A DNA stretch of 64,000 nucleotides from Desulfoscipio geothermicus (GTDB taxonomy: Bacteria > Bacillota > Desulfotomaculia > Desulfotomaculales > Desulfallaceae), in assembly GCA_016841205.1 (NCBI GenBank), contig JAENZP010000001.1, forward strand, positions 1-64,000, written 5' to 3'. Under the pieces are notes generated by a model. It worked only from the letters and a program-made list of their open reading frames with translations. It searched no databases and was not told the DNA's origin. This document shows positions 9,217 to 18,346 of this stretch, piece after piece; position 1 is the first letter of the stretch, and each line of letters starts with the position of its first letter. The position numbers and the translations under genes are program-made.

Positions 9217-9321
9217 CTACTGTTGTTGCTGATACGCAGTGTTATTTTGCTGAGTATAATTTAGGTGGCCTTGAAGTGAACTAATTTGCTTTAACATACC
9301 ATCTTCGAATTCTTTAAACAT
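9217..9321 (-). CDS. Possible 34-aa peptide downstream of the maturase
   Basis: Fourteen bases after the radical-SAM stop codon an ATG opens a short frame: MFKEFEDGMLKQ, then SSLQGHLNY and a glutamine-rich end. It has no Cys. The ribosome site is not evident, so translation would depend on coupling. It is listed because small genes next to SPASM maturases are sometimes precursor peptides. It may equally be noise. Confidence 0.25.
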   Translation of the reverse strand: MFKEFEDGMLKQISSLQGHLNYTQQNNTAYQQQQ

Positions 9322-9334
9322 AGCTTTAACACAA

Positions 9335-10810
9335 TCAATTAGATTTTACTGCCTTACAAACCGGCTTGCATTGGCCCAAAGTACAGCTCAAACTTGTACA
9401 CCTCACGCATACGATGGTACAACAGCGTTTCTTACTTCTAACGCCTTCATAAATCCACTGAATATCTTTACCTACGAAACGACTCTCTTCCATAGATTTT
9501 TCAAGAGCTAGCTGGAATTTTTCAATTGATTTGAGCACTGTTTCAAGTTTATACTTCCACATGCCGCAGTGATGCCCGTTGATATTGTCTAGTGACCGGT
9601 AAACACAATTACCAAAACATAGTGGTAAAACTTTACAATTACTGCATTCCTTATAAGAGATCGGATCGAAAGAAATCCATTTGAGTAGTTGAGGACTTAC
9701 AGGCACACCGGTTTTTATATGCCCTACACGTTCTTCTTCATTACCCACCGTAACCCAGCATTTTTGTAAGCTACCGTCCGGTTCTACAACGAATGCTTTG
9801 TCAATTTCTGCAGCGCACAGACCAAACACGTTAGCCGGTACCAGATAAAATTGAGCACTAAAACCCTTTTGAGTGGTTGAAGCATAAAACTGGGTTTGGT
9901 ACTCGGCCATTTTTTCGTCGTCCAGGCACTTGCTGGTTGTATCGGCACAAACTTTGGCTGAGCCGATAGGTTCTACCATTCCAATGTGTATATCCACCTT
10001 GTCTTTTAATTGAGCATTTTCCAGTTCATCCAGAATGTCTAAATAGTTGTTTTCGTTCTCTTTGTCGATATTGATCCTTATATTAATTTTTAGGTAACGG
10101 GAAGCTTCCTTGATATTTGTTAATATCTTATCAAAAGTTCCTTTGCCATCTTTAAATGGCCTTCTTGCATTGTGTACTTCACGAGGCCCATCAAGAGTAA
10201 CCTGGCAAAAGGTTACCATACACTCTGTTGACAAACGTCGGGCAGTTTCACCGTCAAGCAAAGTCCCATTAGTTATAATACCTGATGAATATGAGCAGTT
10301 GAGTTCTTTACATATTTCTTGAAATCTTTGGGATAACTCATATATCGTTTCTTTTTCTAGCAACGGTTCCCCGCCATACCATGTAACATCAAGGCGTTTT
10401 GCTGACTCAATGTTTTCTTTTACAAAATCAACTAATATATTTTTGGTTTCAGGAGTCATGCATTTTTCGGTGGTCTTTTCGTAACAATACCTGCAATTTA
10501 AATTGCACGCTGACGTGGGCATGATTGTTAATCCCAGAACTGACGAATCAAACCTGCGTCTATTCATTTGAACCCGTAATGCTTCCAATTCATTTAAATC
10601 ATTAGGTACTATAAATTGAGACATCTCTAATTCCTTAAGGATATCTTTTTCTCGCTGACTTAAATTGTCTAATAAGGTGCCAGATATTATTTTATTATAA
10701 ATCTTCCAGGCTTCTTGACTGAATAATCCTAACGCCGCCGAAGCAGCATTAAAAACAACTGTTTGTCCATCTCGTCTTTCAACAAAAAAATTATATTTAG
10801 ATGCCTTCAT
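9335..10810 (-). CDS. Radical SAM/SPASM peptide maturase with Cys-rich C-terminal tail
   Basis: A 491-aa protein. Residues 1-90 look like the peptide-recognition region of SPASM maturases. The radical-SAM cluster motif is C102, C106, C109 (ACNLNCRYCYE), followed by TWYGGEPLL and TLDGP. The SPASM region carries further cysteines, including CSNCKVLPLCFGNC and HHCGMW. Such enzymes install thioether or C-C crosslinks in ribosomal peptides. The last 31 residues are unusual: seven cysteines, as in KKRCCTIVCVRC and CTLGQCKPVC. The chosen ATG has AGAGGTGAG upstream; an earlier ATG has none. It is the last clear gene of the P47/OrfX-like operon, 104 bases after the 140-aa gene with no terminator visible between. 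Confidence 0.85.
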   Translation of the reverse strand: MKASKYNFFVERRDGQTVVFNAASAALGLFSQEAWKIYNKIISGTLLDNLSQREKDILKELEMSQFIVPNDLNELEALRVQMNRRRFDSSVLGLTIMPTSACNLNCRYCYEKTTEKCMTPETKNILVDFVKENIESAKRLDVTWYGGEPLLEKETIYELSQRFQEICKELNCSYSSGIITNGTLLDGETARRLSTECMVTFCQVTLDGPREVHNARRPFKDGKGTFDKILTNIKEASRYLKINIRINIDKENENNYLDILDELENAQLKDKVDIHIGMVEPIGSAKVCADTTSKCLDDEKMAEYQTQFYASTTQKGFSAQFYLVPANVFGLCAAEIDKAFVVEPDGSLQKCWVTVGNEEERVGHIKTGVPVSPQLLKWISFDPISYKECSNCKVLPLCFGNCVYRSLDNINGHHCGMWKYKLETVLKSIEKFQLALEKSMEESRFVGKDIQWIYEGVRSKKRCCTIVCVRCTSLSCTLGQCKPVCKAVKSN

Positions 10811-10914
10811 AATCTCACCTCTTATAACGTAAGCTGTATTTGTAGTAAGCACAACGAACGAAAAATGCTTCTATGTGAAATTCATTGTTAGCTTTATTAT
10901 GACTCAACAAACTT

Positions 10915-11337
10915 CTAAACGATGGCAAAAAGGTTGACCGATAATTCTGGAAAGGCACTTTTTAGTGCAGAGATCGGATCATCAGTAAACAGTATAGTGT
11001 TTTCCGCATCAGCTTCAAGCCACTGGAAAAACGGCTCATCGTATGTTATCAGCATTTGGGTAATTTGGTTGAACTTTTCGATTTTGTCCGGATCGGTAAT
11101 CCCAAAGTTTGCTGCTTTTGGGAGGGGGCCTTTATCGTAGGATTTGAACGACATGGTAAACACATGCGTTTCAACTCCGTATTCTCGAGGCAAAACCAAT
11201 GCATGCTTAAACTTAACTGTACGGAAATCCCCATTCTTCATATAACCTTGTTCTCCTTTACAGTGCATAGTCAGCTGGCCGTCTCTATACAAACAAAGGG
11301 GTTCCCCCCAGCTGCATGGATACATTTTGACAGACAT
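10915..11337 (-). CDS. 140-aa protein of the P47/OrfX-like operon
   Basis: Begins MSVKMYPCSWGEPLCLY and ends SAFPELSVNLFAIV. The start lies inside the 3' end of the upstream P47-like gene, overlapping it by 53 bases in another frame, with no strong ribosome site. Translation is therefore probably coupled. Since the upstream gene ends with the family's usual C-terminal motif, this is a separate gene rather than a frameshifted tail. It has no membrane segment and two early cysteines. Its size equals that of OrfX1 in botulinum neurotoxin clusters, but I cannot show sequence similarity to OrfX1. Confidence 0.6.
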   Translation of the reverse strand: MSVKMYPCSWGEPLCLYRDGQLTMHCKGEQGYMKNGDFRTVKFKHALVLPREYGVETHVFTMSFKSYDKGPLPKAANFGITDPDKIEKFNQITQMLITYDEPFFQWLEADAENTILFTDDPISALKSAFPELSVNLFAIV

Positions 11338-12694
11338 AATTCAAGTTAAAATCGGAACTTCCGGTCCACTTAATTGGATCCACCGCATTGACCGTTAGAA
11401 GATCAATAGCTGGTGAATCATCCGTATTCAACGCATCTATAATATCCGGTGTCAGCATAACCGCGCCCATAATAAGACCAATAACCAGACCGCCCACAAT
11501 CAGTGCGGAGCCTTCTGTTACCACCGTCAGTATAATCAGTGCAATGGCAGCGACAATTGAGACGACAATTTCAGTAATGATAACGCCCACCGAGTGGTGG
11601 ATGGTGTGTTCGACATCCCCCTTTTGGGCCTCCTTAAAGACCAATGTCTGGCCGTTTTTGGAGTTTCCCAGTTCAATAGTATACCAGTTTGTCGCCTGGC
11701 AGGTAGCAGTAATGCCTGGTAAAACCTCAGTTTCTGTGAAGCTGGTAAGGGTAAAGAGCTTGCCGTTTGACTTCATGTTTAGCCGCACCAGTTTGGGGTA
11801 ATAAGTTGAACCGTCGTGTTCCACCGGCCCCAGATCAACACTAACCCCGTCTTTAAGATATAATTCGTCCCCCTCATTGTTCATCACAAAATTATTATCG
11901 TTTAGACCTTTGTATGCAAGGCAAATGGCTGGCCGAACCAGATCCATTAGGGTGCGCTTTTGGGAAATTGCGAATCCGGCGATACTGCCTTTAGGAATAA
12001 TATTTTCTGAGATCTGTTCAGCCAGGTTTGTGCCTGTTCTGTCGCCGGTCATGCACAATACGCCCAAGGTGCTGGTTTCCGGGGTTTCACCATCCAGATA
12101 GGCATAGCTGATGTAGTTCGGAGTGACAAATCCCCACTGGTCCTTGTCAATCATTCGGTTTAGATCGACCACGTTAAAGATATGGTTAAACTCATTCAGA
12201 TGCTCATTGCCCCAATTCTTCAGCCCTTCCTCAATGAGGGCATTAGATATAGTTCCAACATCCTTTCCAAGCTCCAGAGAGACCAGGACAAATGCGGGTT
12301 GGTCGGGCGAATCGGATGTGTGCTTGACCACCAGCGCATGCGGCTTGCCTTTATAATCGCCGCCCGCGGCGGTATGCGGTATATAGTGCAGGTTCACCTC
12401 GATTACAGCAGTTCCGTCCGGGCACTGAATTTGTTTGCCCGTATTGGTATATGTTAGGGTGATATTCTTAAGCGGAATGCGAAAGCGGACATTTTTGCCG
12501 TCACCGCCCCGGGTTATCTGCCAGTCGCCAAAACCGCCGGTTACGTTAAAGGCATCTTCGGTATATCTGAAACCGGACGGGGATGATTTTTTGTCTACAA
12601 TTGCCTTGTTGACCTGAGGAACGGGAATTCCAAATGCAGTATCCCAATCGTAAGTATATAAAGCGGCATCATTTTTTGTACCAGGAGTAGCCAT
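11285..12694 (-). CDS. P47/OrfX-like TULIP-domain protein (469 aa)
   Basis: The N-terminus has the family signature TYDWDTAFGIPVPQVN, then a strand-helix region with FGDWQITRGGDGKNVRF, matching the WxIxxGG motif of clostridial P47. A middle block reads STLGVLCMTGDRTG. Two hydrophobic segments lie near residues 370-425 (IVVSIVAAIALIILTVV and LIVGGLVIGLIMGAV). The end, KWTGSSDFNLNYV then SMQLGG, is the usual P47-type C-terminus. AGGAGG precedes the ATG. TULIP domains bind lipid-like ligands; P47/OrfX proteins accompany neurotoxins and insecticidal toxins as helpers. Its length is close to OrfX3. The gap upstream holds an IS605-type element. Confidence 0.75.
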   Translation of the reverse strand: MATPGTKNDAALYTYDWDTAFGIPVPQVNKAIVDKKSSPSGFRYTEDAFNVTGGFGDWQITRGGDGKNVRFRIPLKNITLTYTNTGKQIQCPDGTAVIEVNLHYIPHTAAGGDYKGKPHALVVKHTSDSPDQPAFVLVSLELGKDVGTISNALIEEGLKNWGNEHLNEFNHIFNVVDLNRMIDKDQWGFVTPNYISYAYLDGETPETSTLGVLCMTGDRTGTNLAEQISENIIPKGSIAGFAISQKRTLMDLVRPAICLAYKGLNDNNFVMNNEGDELYLKDGVSVDLGPVEHDGSTYYPKLVRLNMKSNGKLFTLTSFTETEVLPGITATCQATNWYTIELGNSKNGQTLVFKEAQKGDVEHTIHHSVGVIITEIVVSIVAAIALIILTVVTEGSALIVGGLVIGLIMGAVMLTPDIIDALNTDDSPAIDLLTVNAVDPIKWTGSSDFNLNYVCQNVSMQLGGTPLFV

Positions 12695-12842
12695 AACAGC
12701 CTCCTAACTTTACCCGGCGCGGGTATCTATTTACGTTTCCTTCAATGGTGCAGGGTTTAACCAGCGTTAAACTTCCAGCCTCTTAACCAGGCAATTGCTG
12801 CTAAAAGCGACAGCTGCCTGGTCTGGCAGAAATTCGTCAACT

Positions 12843-14160
12843 ACCCACCGCCTACGCTAACGCTTAGAGGCGGGCTTGCAACTAACCAGTAGTACAAACG
12901 TCTAGCGACTCCTACCTTTTAGCACCTAAGCGTGTTGTTGCATCAAAGGGTGGCTGACGACACCCTGTTCTTATCAGGAACCTGCCTGAGAAGAAACGGC
13001 ATGACGGTACTCAATTCCAATTTGCCTTAGATTTAATGAGCCTACTCGGTCATCATTGGTGGTATATCCACAAGAGTTGCACTTAAAAGTGTGTAGTTTC
13101 TTGCTGCGGTTGCTTTTATCCGTATGACCGCATCGAGGGCATCTCTGGCTTATGTACTTCGGATCTACTGCAAGTGTCTGAATCCCTGCCAGCTTTGCTT
13201 TGTACTCAATATTTCGTCTAAGATCGGCAAAGGCCCACGAAACGGAATAATAGCGATTATTGCGCTTTACCCTTTCAGTGGATATACGAATTCCGGATAG
13301 ATCTTCTAAGACGATTAACGAGCTTTTGTCGGTAAATTCAACGAGTGCCTTTGCAGTTTGATGGTTTAGATCATTCTGCCAACGGTTTTCTCGGTTGCCG
13401 ATTCGCTTCAATCTTCTTCTGGAAGAAGGGGTTTGACGTTGTTGCAAGGATTTACGGGTACGCTGAAACTTGGCTTTCTTATTCTTTATATGTCTGCCGC
13501 CGATAAATAGAGTTTTATTCTTACTATCGGTTGCCGTAATAAGGTAGTTCATGCTGACATCCACGCCGACTACATTAGCAACCGCGTCATTAGGACAAAA
13601 GGTTATATCTTTTTTCACAGCGATGTGTAGATAATATTTACCTTTTTACTTAACCAGTGTAGCTGTCCCGTATTCTCAAGAGCCGTCAAAGTATTGTTCT
13701 AACCCTTTGCTTACAAACGGAAGTTTGATTCTGCTTCGGATTGTGCCAACACTGACCGAGCCATCTTTCTAGAAAGAATAGTCTCGATTATAGGAGTATT
13801 GCAGTTTGGGCTTTTTGTAGATCGTAAGAGTCGCTTGCTTATTGGCCTTCATGGAAGCATAAGACCCAGCCACCACAGAGCAGACATTACAAGCCATTTG
13901 TGACTTCAATCCGTATTCTGCTCTGAGTGTTTCATAAGTGAGCTTTTGTAGCCGCTTAAAAGCGGAAAGCATGTTATGCTCGAAAGCAACTATACTATGT
14001 ATAGTTAAGCCCGTTTCTAATAGTATGGAGCGTATCATCTAAGAGCGTTATTTGCTCGGGTGAAGGAAGAAGCTTTACCTTTGCCGTACTTCCAATTCCA
14101 GTGCTATTCACCACCTTTCAGTGACGCATTCCTCCCCTGCCTATAGAGGACAGGGGAATC
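12843..14160 (-). mobile_element. IS605-type element with tnpB, inserted in the P47/OrfX-like operon
   Basis: Boundaries are approximate. On the minus strand the element starts with a hairpin (CCCCTG and GCAGGGG, near 14135-14155), then tnpB, then a structured tail. In the tail CCGCCT and AGGCGG enclose GCG/GCG arms near 12843-12875. The tail after the gene would correspond to the guide (omega) RNA scaffold and the right end. No tnpA is present. Hairpins at both ends are typical of IS200/IS605 elements. It separates the 721- and 469-aa genes without cutting either one. Confidence 0.65.
12974..14111 (-). pseudogene. tnpB: tnpB, decayed by nonsense and frameshift changes
   Basis: The C-terminal half is recognisable RuvC-like TnpB: VVGVDVSMNYLITA (first Asp), LIVLEDLSGI (Glu), then the zinc ribbon CPRCG and CNSCG, with DDRVGSLN. 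The N-terminal part includes LPSPEQITLLDDTL and MACNVCSVVAGSYASMKA. Between the halves the reading frame continues through three in-frame stops (TAG after RDYSF, TGA after QYFDGS, TAA after TATLVK) with a good TnpB sequence around them. A frameshift lies near the start. TnpB is an RNA-guided nuclease; this copy cannot make it intact. Confidence 0.8.
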
Positions 14161-14180
14161 CTGCTTCGTGTTAGTTGAAT

Positions 14181-16346
14181 TTATTTGGTTTTTAGGCCAA
14201 TTTGCAGTGAGGAAGCCAACCAGGCACTCTTCAGGTCATAACCGGAAACGCCCGGCCAGTTATAGGGCAGGATGACTTCATTGGCGAACTCATCAAAGGC
14301 GGGAACCTTTTCCCAGTCTCCTTTTGCACAGGCCTCAATAATGTCATAGATCAGCTGCTCGCCGCCCACAATGGCACCAACCGCACCGGCAATTCCACCG
14401 AGAACTTTCCAGCGGGTGGCAGTAAACGCATTCTTAAATCCGGTCCAACCGCCGCGGACCTGCTTGGCTGCAGTAGTGCCGGCATCAACTTCATCAAGCA
14501 GCACCCAGTCATCTTCCACATCTTTCATCACTGCCGAGAAATTTTTTGCCGTTATCATGGCGGAACCTGCATCATCAGTCACTTCAACCACAGAAAAAGC
14601 ACCGCGGATTCCGTCCAGAATTGGAAGCCCCGCCGCCAACAAGCCGATAATACCCATGATGGCGTCTTCAACGATATCAACAGTAATGGCCGCCTTGGTT
14701 TTGGTCACATTCACCGTCATATTACGGGTAATCTGGTCATACCAGAAGACCTGTCGTCCGCCAATCTCTTTGAGACTCAACTGAACCTGTTCAGTGAAGT
14801 TGATATGAATATCATACTCCCAGCTTTCGGGGTATTTTAGATCAATGAATTCAATCTCCAGATAGCTGTGGATAAGGCTCATTTTGAATTGATTTTTTTC
14901 GATGGTCACCACTAGCGCGGTATACGCATTGATGTTGTCGCCATCCTTTTCAAGCAGGTACTCCGGCGAACTTCCGCCCTTAGAGAGAAACCAGCTCTTG
15001 CCTTTTTCGGTCACTTCTATATAATAACCGGAAACATCAATGCCTACAAAAACTGACTGTTCTCCCACAAACTCCCAGTGTCCGAAGGCATACTGCAAGT
15101 CTGATGTTAGTTTGCCGGCATCAAGGTCGCCGGTAAACTTGGCAGAGACACTGCGTACTGGCGAATCGTCTTTTTTGAAGCGACCCCAAGTCAGTTTGGC
15201 ATTGTTCTGAATGGTCAGACCGTCATTGGTCACTGTGAAGTCACTCTCTTGGGCATCGCAGAAGATTGCCCGGGCGCCGCTAAGCATCATATTCCTCAGG
15301 AAGACAGTTCCGTTAACCAAAAAACCGGTATTGGCACCGTTGGAACCGGTACCCGTCGGGATTGCGTTATTTGAAACTTGATGGTTCGAGGCGGCAGTCC
15401 GGTTTTGCGTCATAGTCAGTACCCCAAAAACACTATTGTCCAAAGTGCCGTTATCGGTAACGGCATAGCTTGTGGATGTGGGTTTGATCCATTGGTATTT
15501 GTCAGACTTAGACAATTGCGGACTTAAATCGAGCACTGAAAAAACGTAGTTAAAATCACCAATATTGGAATTAAACCATTCACTCATCAGTTCGGGCAGT
15601 ACAGCAGCTGCAATCCCGCTGGTTTTATTGTTTTCGATGGTTACAATTACAACCGCAGGCTGCTCTTTACTGACTTCATCCTGAAGGAATTTCAGATTGT
15701 TTCTCCAAGCCTCTTCAAACCTGTAAATATGGAGAAACTCATCTTGGTACTTGTCAAGGTTATAAAAAATGTAGTAATTCGACTTGCCGTCGGTAATCAT
15801 CCATTCCAGACTATTTTTTATCACTGTTACTGAAGCGCTGTCTGAGAGTGGATTCTTGTGAGCGGCAAAGTCATCTTTTATTATCTGGCTAATGGTGCTT
15901 TTATCAAGGGCAGCGACCATTTGATTGACTTTATCGTTGCCGGTAACAGTAAAGGCAAACTGGTCGGGATCCGGAACCCATTCCATTCCCACCTCAATAA
16001 CCACTTTGTAGTCTTTTAAATTATAACTGGTTCCACCAGCTTCGTAAGTTCCCTCAATGAATGGACAGACCATTCGGATATTTTTGCCGTCGCCTCCAAC
16101 GGTTAATTGCCACGGACCTAGTATACCCTTTGCATTGAAGCTTGGAGCATCCGAGGCAGTCTGCGAAAACATCTTAACTTTGTCACTGACCGACGACCAG
16201 TTATCAGTAATGGCGGTATTGGCATCATTAAATCGGATGCTGAATACGGTATCCCAATCGTAGGTATCCGCATCATTGTGGTTGACAATCTCTGCCACAA
16301 AATCTGGAACCGGCAAATTGGTGGTAGTTTTAAGGGTAGTTGTCAT
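14181..16346 (-). CDS. P47/OrfX2-like TULIP-domain protein (721 aa)
   Basis: The signature DTYDWDTVFSIRFNDAN is at residues 27-43, followed by LGPWQLTVGGDGKNIRM. The DNSVFGVLTMTQNRT block matches that of the 469-aa protein but comes about 100 residues later, so an extra domain is inserted. Hydrophobic stretches lie at about 565-585 and 655-675. The end LPYNWPGVSGYDLKSAW then SSLQIG is the family C-terminus. AAGGAGG precedes the ATG. The length is close to OrfX2 (about 750 aa). The gene lies 47 bases after the P47-like gene in the same operon. Role by family: lipid-binding helper of a secreted complex, unproven here. Confidence 0.75.
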   Translation of the reverse strand: MTTTLKTTTNLPVPDFVAEIVNHNDADTYDWDTVFSIRFNDANTAITDNWSSVSDKVKMFSQTASDAPSFNAKGILGPWQLTVGGDGKNIRMVCPFIEGTYEAGGTSYNLKDYKVVIEVGMEWVPDPDQFAFTVTGNDKVNQMVAALDKSTISQIIKDDFAAHKNPLSDSASVTVIKNSLEWMITDGKSNYYIFYNLDKYQDEFLHIYRFEEAWRNNLKFLQDEVSKEQPAVVIVTIENNKTSGIAAAVLPELMSEWFNSNIGDFNYVFSVLDLSPQLSKSDKYQWIKPTSTSYAVTDNGTLDNSVFGVLTMTQNRTAASNHQVSNNAIPTGTGSNGANTGFLVNGTVFLRNMMLSGARAIFCDAQESDFTVTNDGLTIQNNAKLTWGRFKKDDSPVRSVSAKFTGDLDAGKLTSDLQYAFGHWEFVGEQSVFVGIDVSGYYIEVTEKGKSWFLSKGGSSPEYLLEKDGDNINAYTALVVTIEKNQFKMSLIHSYLEIEFIDLKYPESWEYDIHINFTEQVQLSLKEIGGRQVFWYDQITRNMTVNVTKTKAAITVDIVEDAIMGIIGLLAAGLPILDGIRGAFSVVEVTDDAGSAMITAKNFSAVMKDVEDDWVLLDEVDAGTTAAKQVRGGWTGFKNAFTATRWKVLGGIAGAVGAIVGGEQLIYDIIEACAKGDWEKVPAFDEFANEVILPYNWPGVSGYDLKSAWLASSLQIGLKTK

Positions 16347-16393
16347 AGTCTCCTCCTTAATTTACAGTTCGTTATTTTTCATAAGGTACAAAA

Positions 16394-17743
16394 TCATAAC
16401 ACATTGCCAGTGACATAGAATGCACCTTCAAGCATGGCATTGGTAGGGCTGAATTCCTGGTTGCCGGTATGCCATCTGACAAAAGAAGCCAGGTTCACGA
16501 CCGAACCGCCAACCGATTTTTCAAACTCATCATTAATGTTGCCCATGCCAATTTTGCTGACTTGATCGGAAAAATTATTGATGCTATCTACGATCACTGA
16601 GATAAGCCCCGGCAGGGTGGTTATGCCCACTACTGCCAGCAGCACCCAGTCATACCAATTAATTGTCTGGTTATGGTCGATAGTAGGATTATTGTCATCA
16701 AGAAAGGTTACTATGCTGTTGCTGAAGTGTAGCCGATTGCTTGTGTGACAGCTCCAACTGTAGGTGGCACCGGGAAGGTCAGCCAGCCCAAAAAGGAATT
16801 TAAGCGGGCCGCTGCCGGAGGCGTAGGTGACCAGGCCATCGCCACTGTCGCTTACAGTTAAAACAAATGAACTGGCGGCAATGGACCCTTTTGATGTCTC
16901 GACACTGAAGTTTTCTGAATTTCTGAGCGTACATTTTTCATTTGAAACATCAACATGGAATTCACCGTTTGGAAAGGATTTCTTGATTGCTGGAAGTATG
17001 ACTTCATTGAAAAACACTTGCTGTGAGATTAGAATTACAGCATTGGCTGAACTGGAAAATGCAGCCGAATCAAACGCCGGTTCTGAAGGCCACTTCTTGT
17101 CAGATAGCATACAAAGAAAGCAGAGGGCATCCTGAGCTTTGCTGCTGCTGTAAAAATAGGTCCACTTGAAAGGCTTCAACCAGCCAGCCACATTTGAATT
17201 ATCTGGAAAGATGCTGGCAAAGATATAACTAATTTTGGTTTTATTATTTATCAACGTTTCTGCTAGGTAGACCCTGAATAGACCCTTGCCTACGGTATCA
17301 AGTTTGCCGGCAGAATCATTTATCGACACAATAGAAATATAACCTGGATTATCAGGTGAAGTGATATTGTCAGGTGAGAATATAAGCTCTGTCTTATCAC
17401 CGCTTCCCTTTATTTGGTGCCTGCTGCCCGGTCCAACCCAGGACAAGGACACCTCAACTACGGCATTCAAGCCCGCCAGGTCATAATGTCCCGAAATTGC
17501 CGCACCTTCGACTGTCATTGTCCCTTGCAGAATAGGAAGAGAGAAACGCAACAGTTTATTGCTCCCACCTTTAATGATTTGCCAGGGTGCCATTTTTGCT
17601 TTAATGGTGATCTTTGAACCGGTCTCTTTATCTTTGTCCTGATACTCCAGCGTGATATCCGTACCGGTAAGGTTGTTCTTGAGGATATTATTTATTTTTT
17701 CTATTTTTAGGCCAAAAGAATAGTCATATCCGTATGTATTCAT
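16394..17743 (-). CDS. Clostridial P47-like TULIP-domain protein (449 aa)
   Basis: Starts MNTYGYDYSFGLKIEKIN, very like the beginning of P47 from botulinum neurotoxin clusters (MNTYGWD). Further P47-like motifs are WQIIKGGSNKLLRFSLPI, ISYIFASIF and LISQQVFFNEVILP. One hydrophobic segment is at about 375-400 (WVLLAVVGITTLPGLISVI). The C-terminus WHTGNQEFSPTNAML is the counterpart of the end motif in its neighbours. The inner ATG is used because GGAG lies 7 bases before it; another ATG is four codons earlier. It is the first gene of the operon. No signal peptide is visible in any of the three paralogs, so release would need lysis or a dedicated route. Confidence 0.8.
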   Translation of the reverse strand: MNTYGYDYSFGLKIEKINNILKNNLTGTDITLEYQDKDKETGSKITIKAKMAPWQIIKGGSNKLLRFSLPILQGTMTVEGAAISGHYDLAGLNAVVEVSLSWVGPGSRHQIKGSGDKTELIFSPDNITSPDNPGYISIVSINDSAGKLDTVGKGLFRVYLAETLINNKTKISYIFASIFPDNSNVAGWLKPFKWTYFYSSSKAQDALCFLCMLSDKKWPSEPAFDSAAFSSSANAVILISQQVFFNEVILPAIKKSFPNGEFHVDVSNEKCTLRNSENFSVETSKGSIAASSFVLTVSDSGDGLVTYASGSGPLKFLFGLADLPGATYSWSCHTSNRLHFSNSIVTFLDDNNPTIDHNQTINWYDWVLLAVVGITTLPGLISVIVDSINNFSDQVSKIGMGNINDEFEKSVGGSVVNLASFVRWHTGNQEFSPTNAMLEGAFYVTGNVL

Positions 17744-18346
17744 TTTTTTCTCCATTTACTTCGTATAATCGTTTATGATTGCAACAGGGTATTCATTACC
17801 CGTTTTGTGAACCTTAAATAGCTAACGCGAAAATAACCATTTGCCCGGTAAATTTTTAGGTTAAAAAGAGATATGATGTCCACAGAATTTCTTGGGTCTT
17901 AATAATATAACTTCTAATTATCTTACTGCTCAACTCAACTTGTCTTTTAGAATTAAGTACATTATTGATGGTTCACGGATCTTTTAACATATATCGAAAT
18001 AAACGTTCTAAAGACATATTTACCAAATTTCCGCTCCCCAAACATTTTTCAGGATAGACATTTTTGGCTTCTGCCTGTCTTTGTTTGGTTTTTTACCAGG
18101 ATTCTATGTACTAATCCCTCCAATAGATACTCATTTATCCGGTTACCCCTGTGGATCGTTTCTGTCGCTAAAAAAATAGCCATCATCTCCAAGGATGCTG
18201 GTACAAGTTGCTAATGCATTAATTCGTCAAATGGTTCTAATTTCCTTTAATAAACACAATTTAAATATAACATCCATGGGTCTTAATATTACCGGTAATT
18301 TTACTCAAAGCAGTTAGTAAGTTTCAATTCCTATCCCCCATACAAA
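17744..18346. other. Intergenic region upstream of the P47/OrfX-like operon
   Basis: About 600 bases. A small hairpin, GGGTA and TACCC around 5 bases, lies at 17787-17801, 44 bases before the operon start, and could be a regulator site. On the minus strand 18049-18186 a 45-codon frame (MMAIFLATETIHRG, ending GRSQKCLS) looks partly coding, but I do not recognise it. The rest is A/T-rich. Confidence 0.35.

Noticed and set aside
11285-12694. Frameshift joining the 469-aa and 140-aa genes
   Set aside because: The 469-aa protein already ends with the family C-terminal motif shared by its paralogs, so the second frame is better treated as its own gene.
18156-18170. CTGTGGATCGTTTCT, also at about 40661-40675 near another integrase
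   Set aside because: A 15-base match is expected about once or twice by chance in 64 kb, and the flanks do not match.
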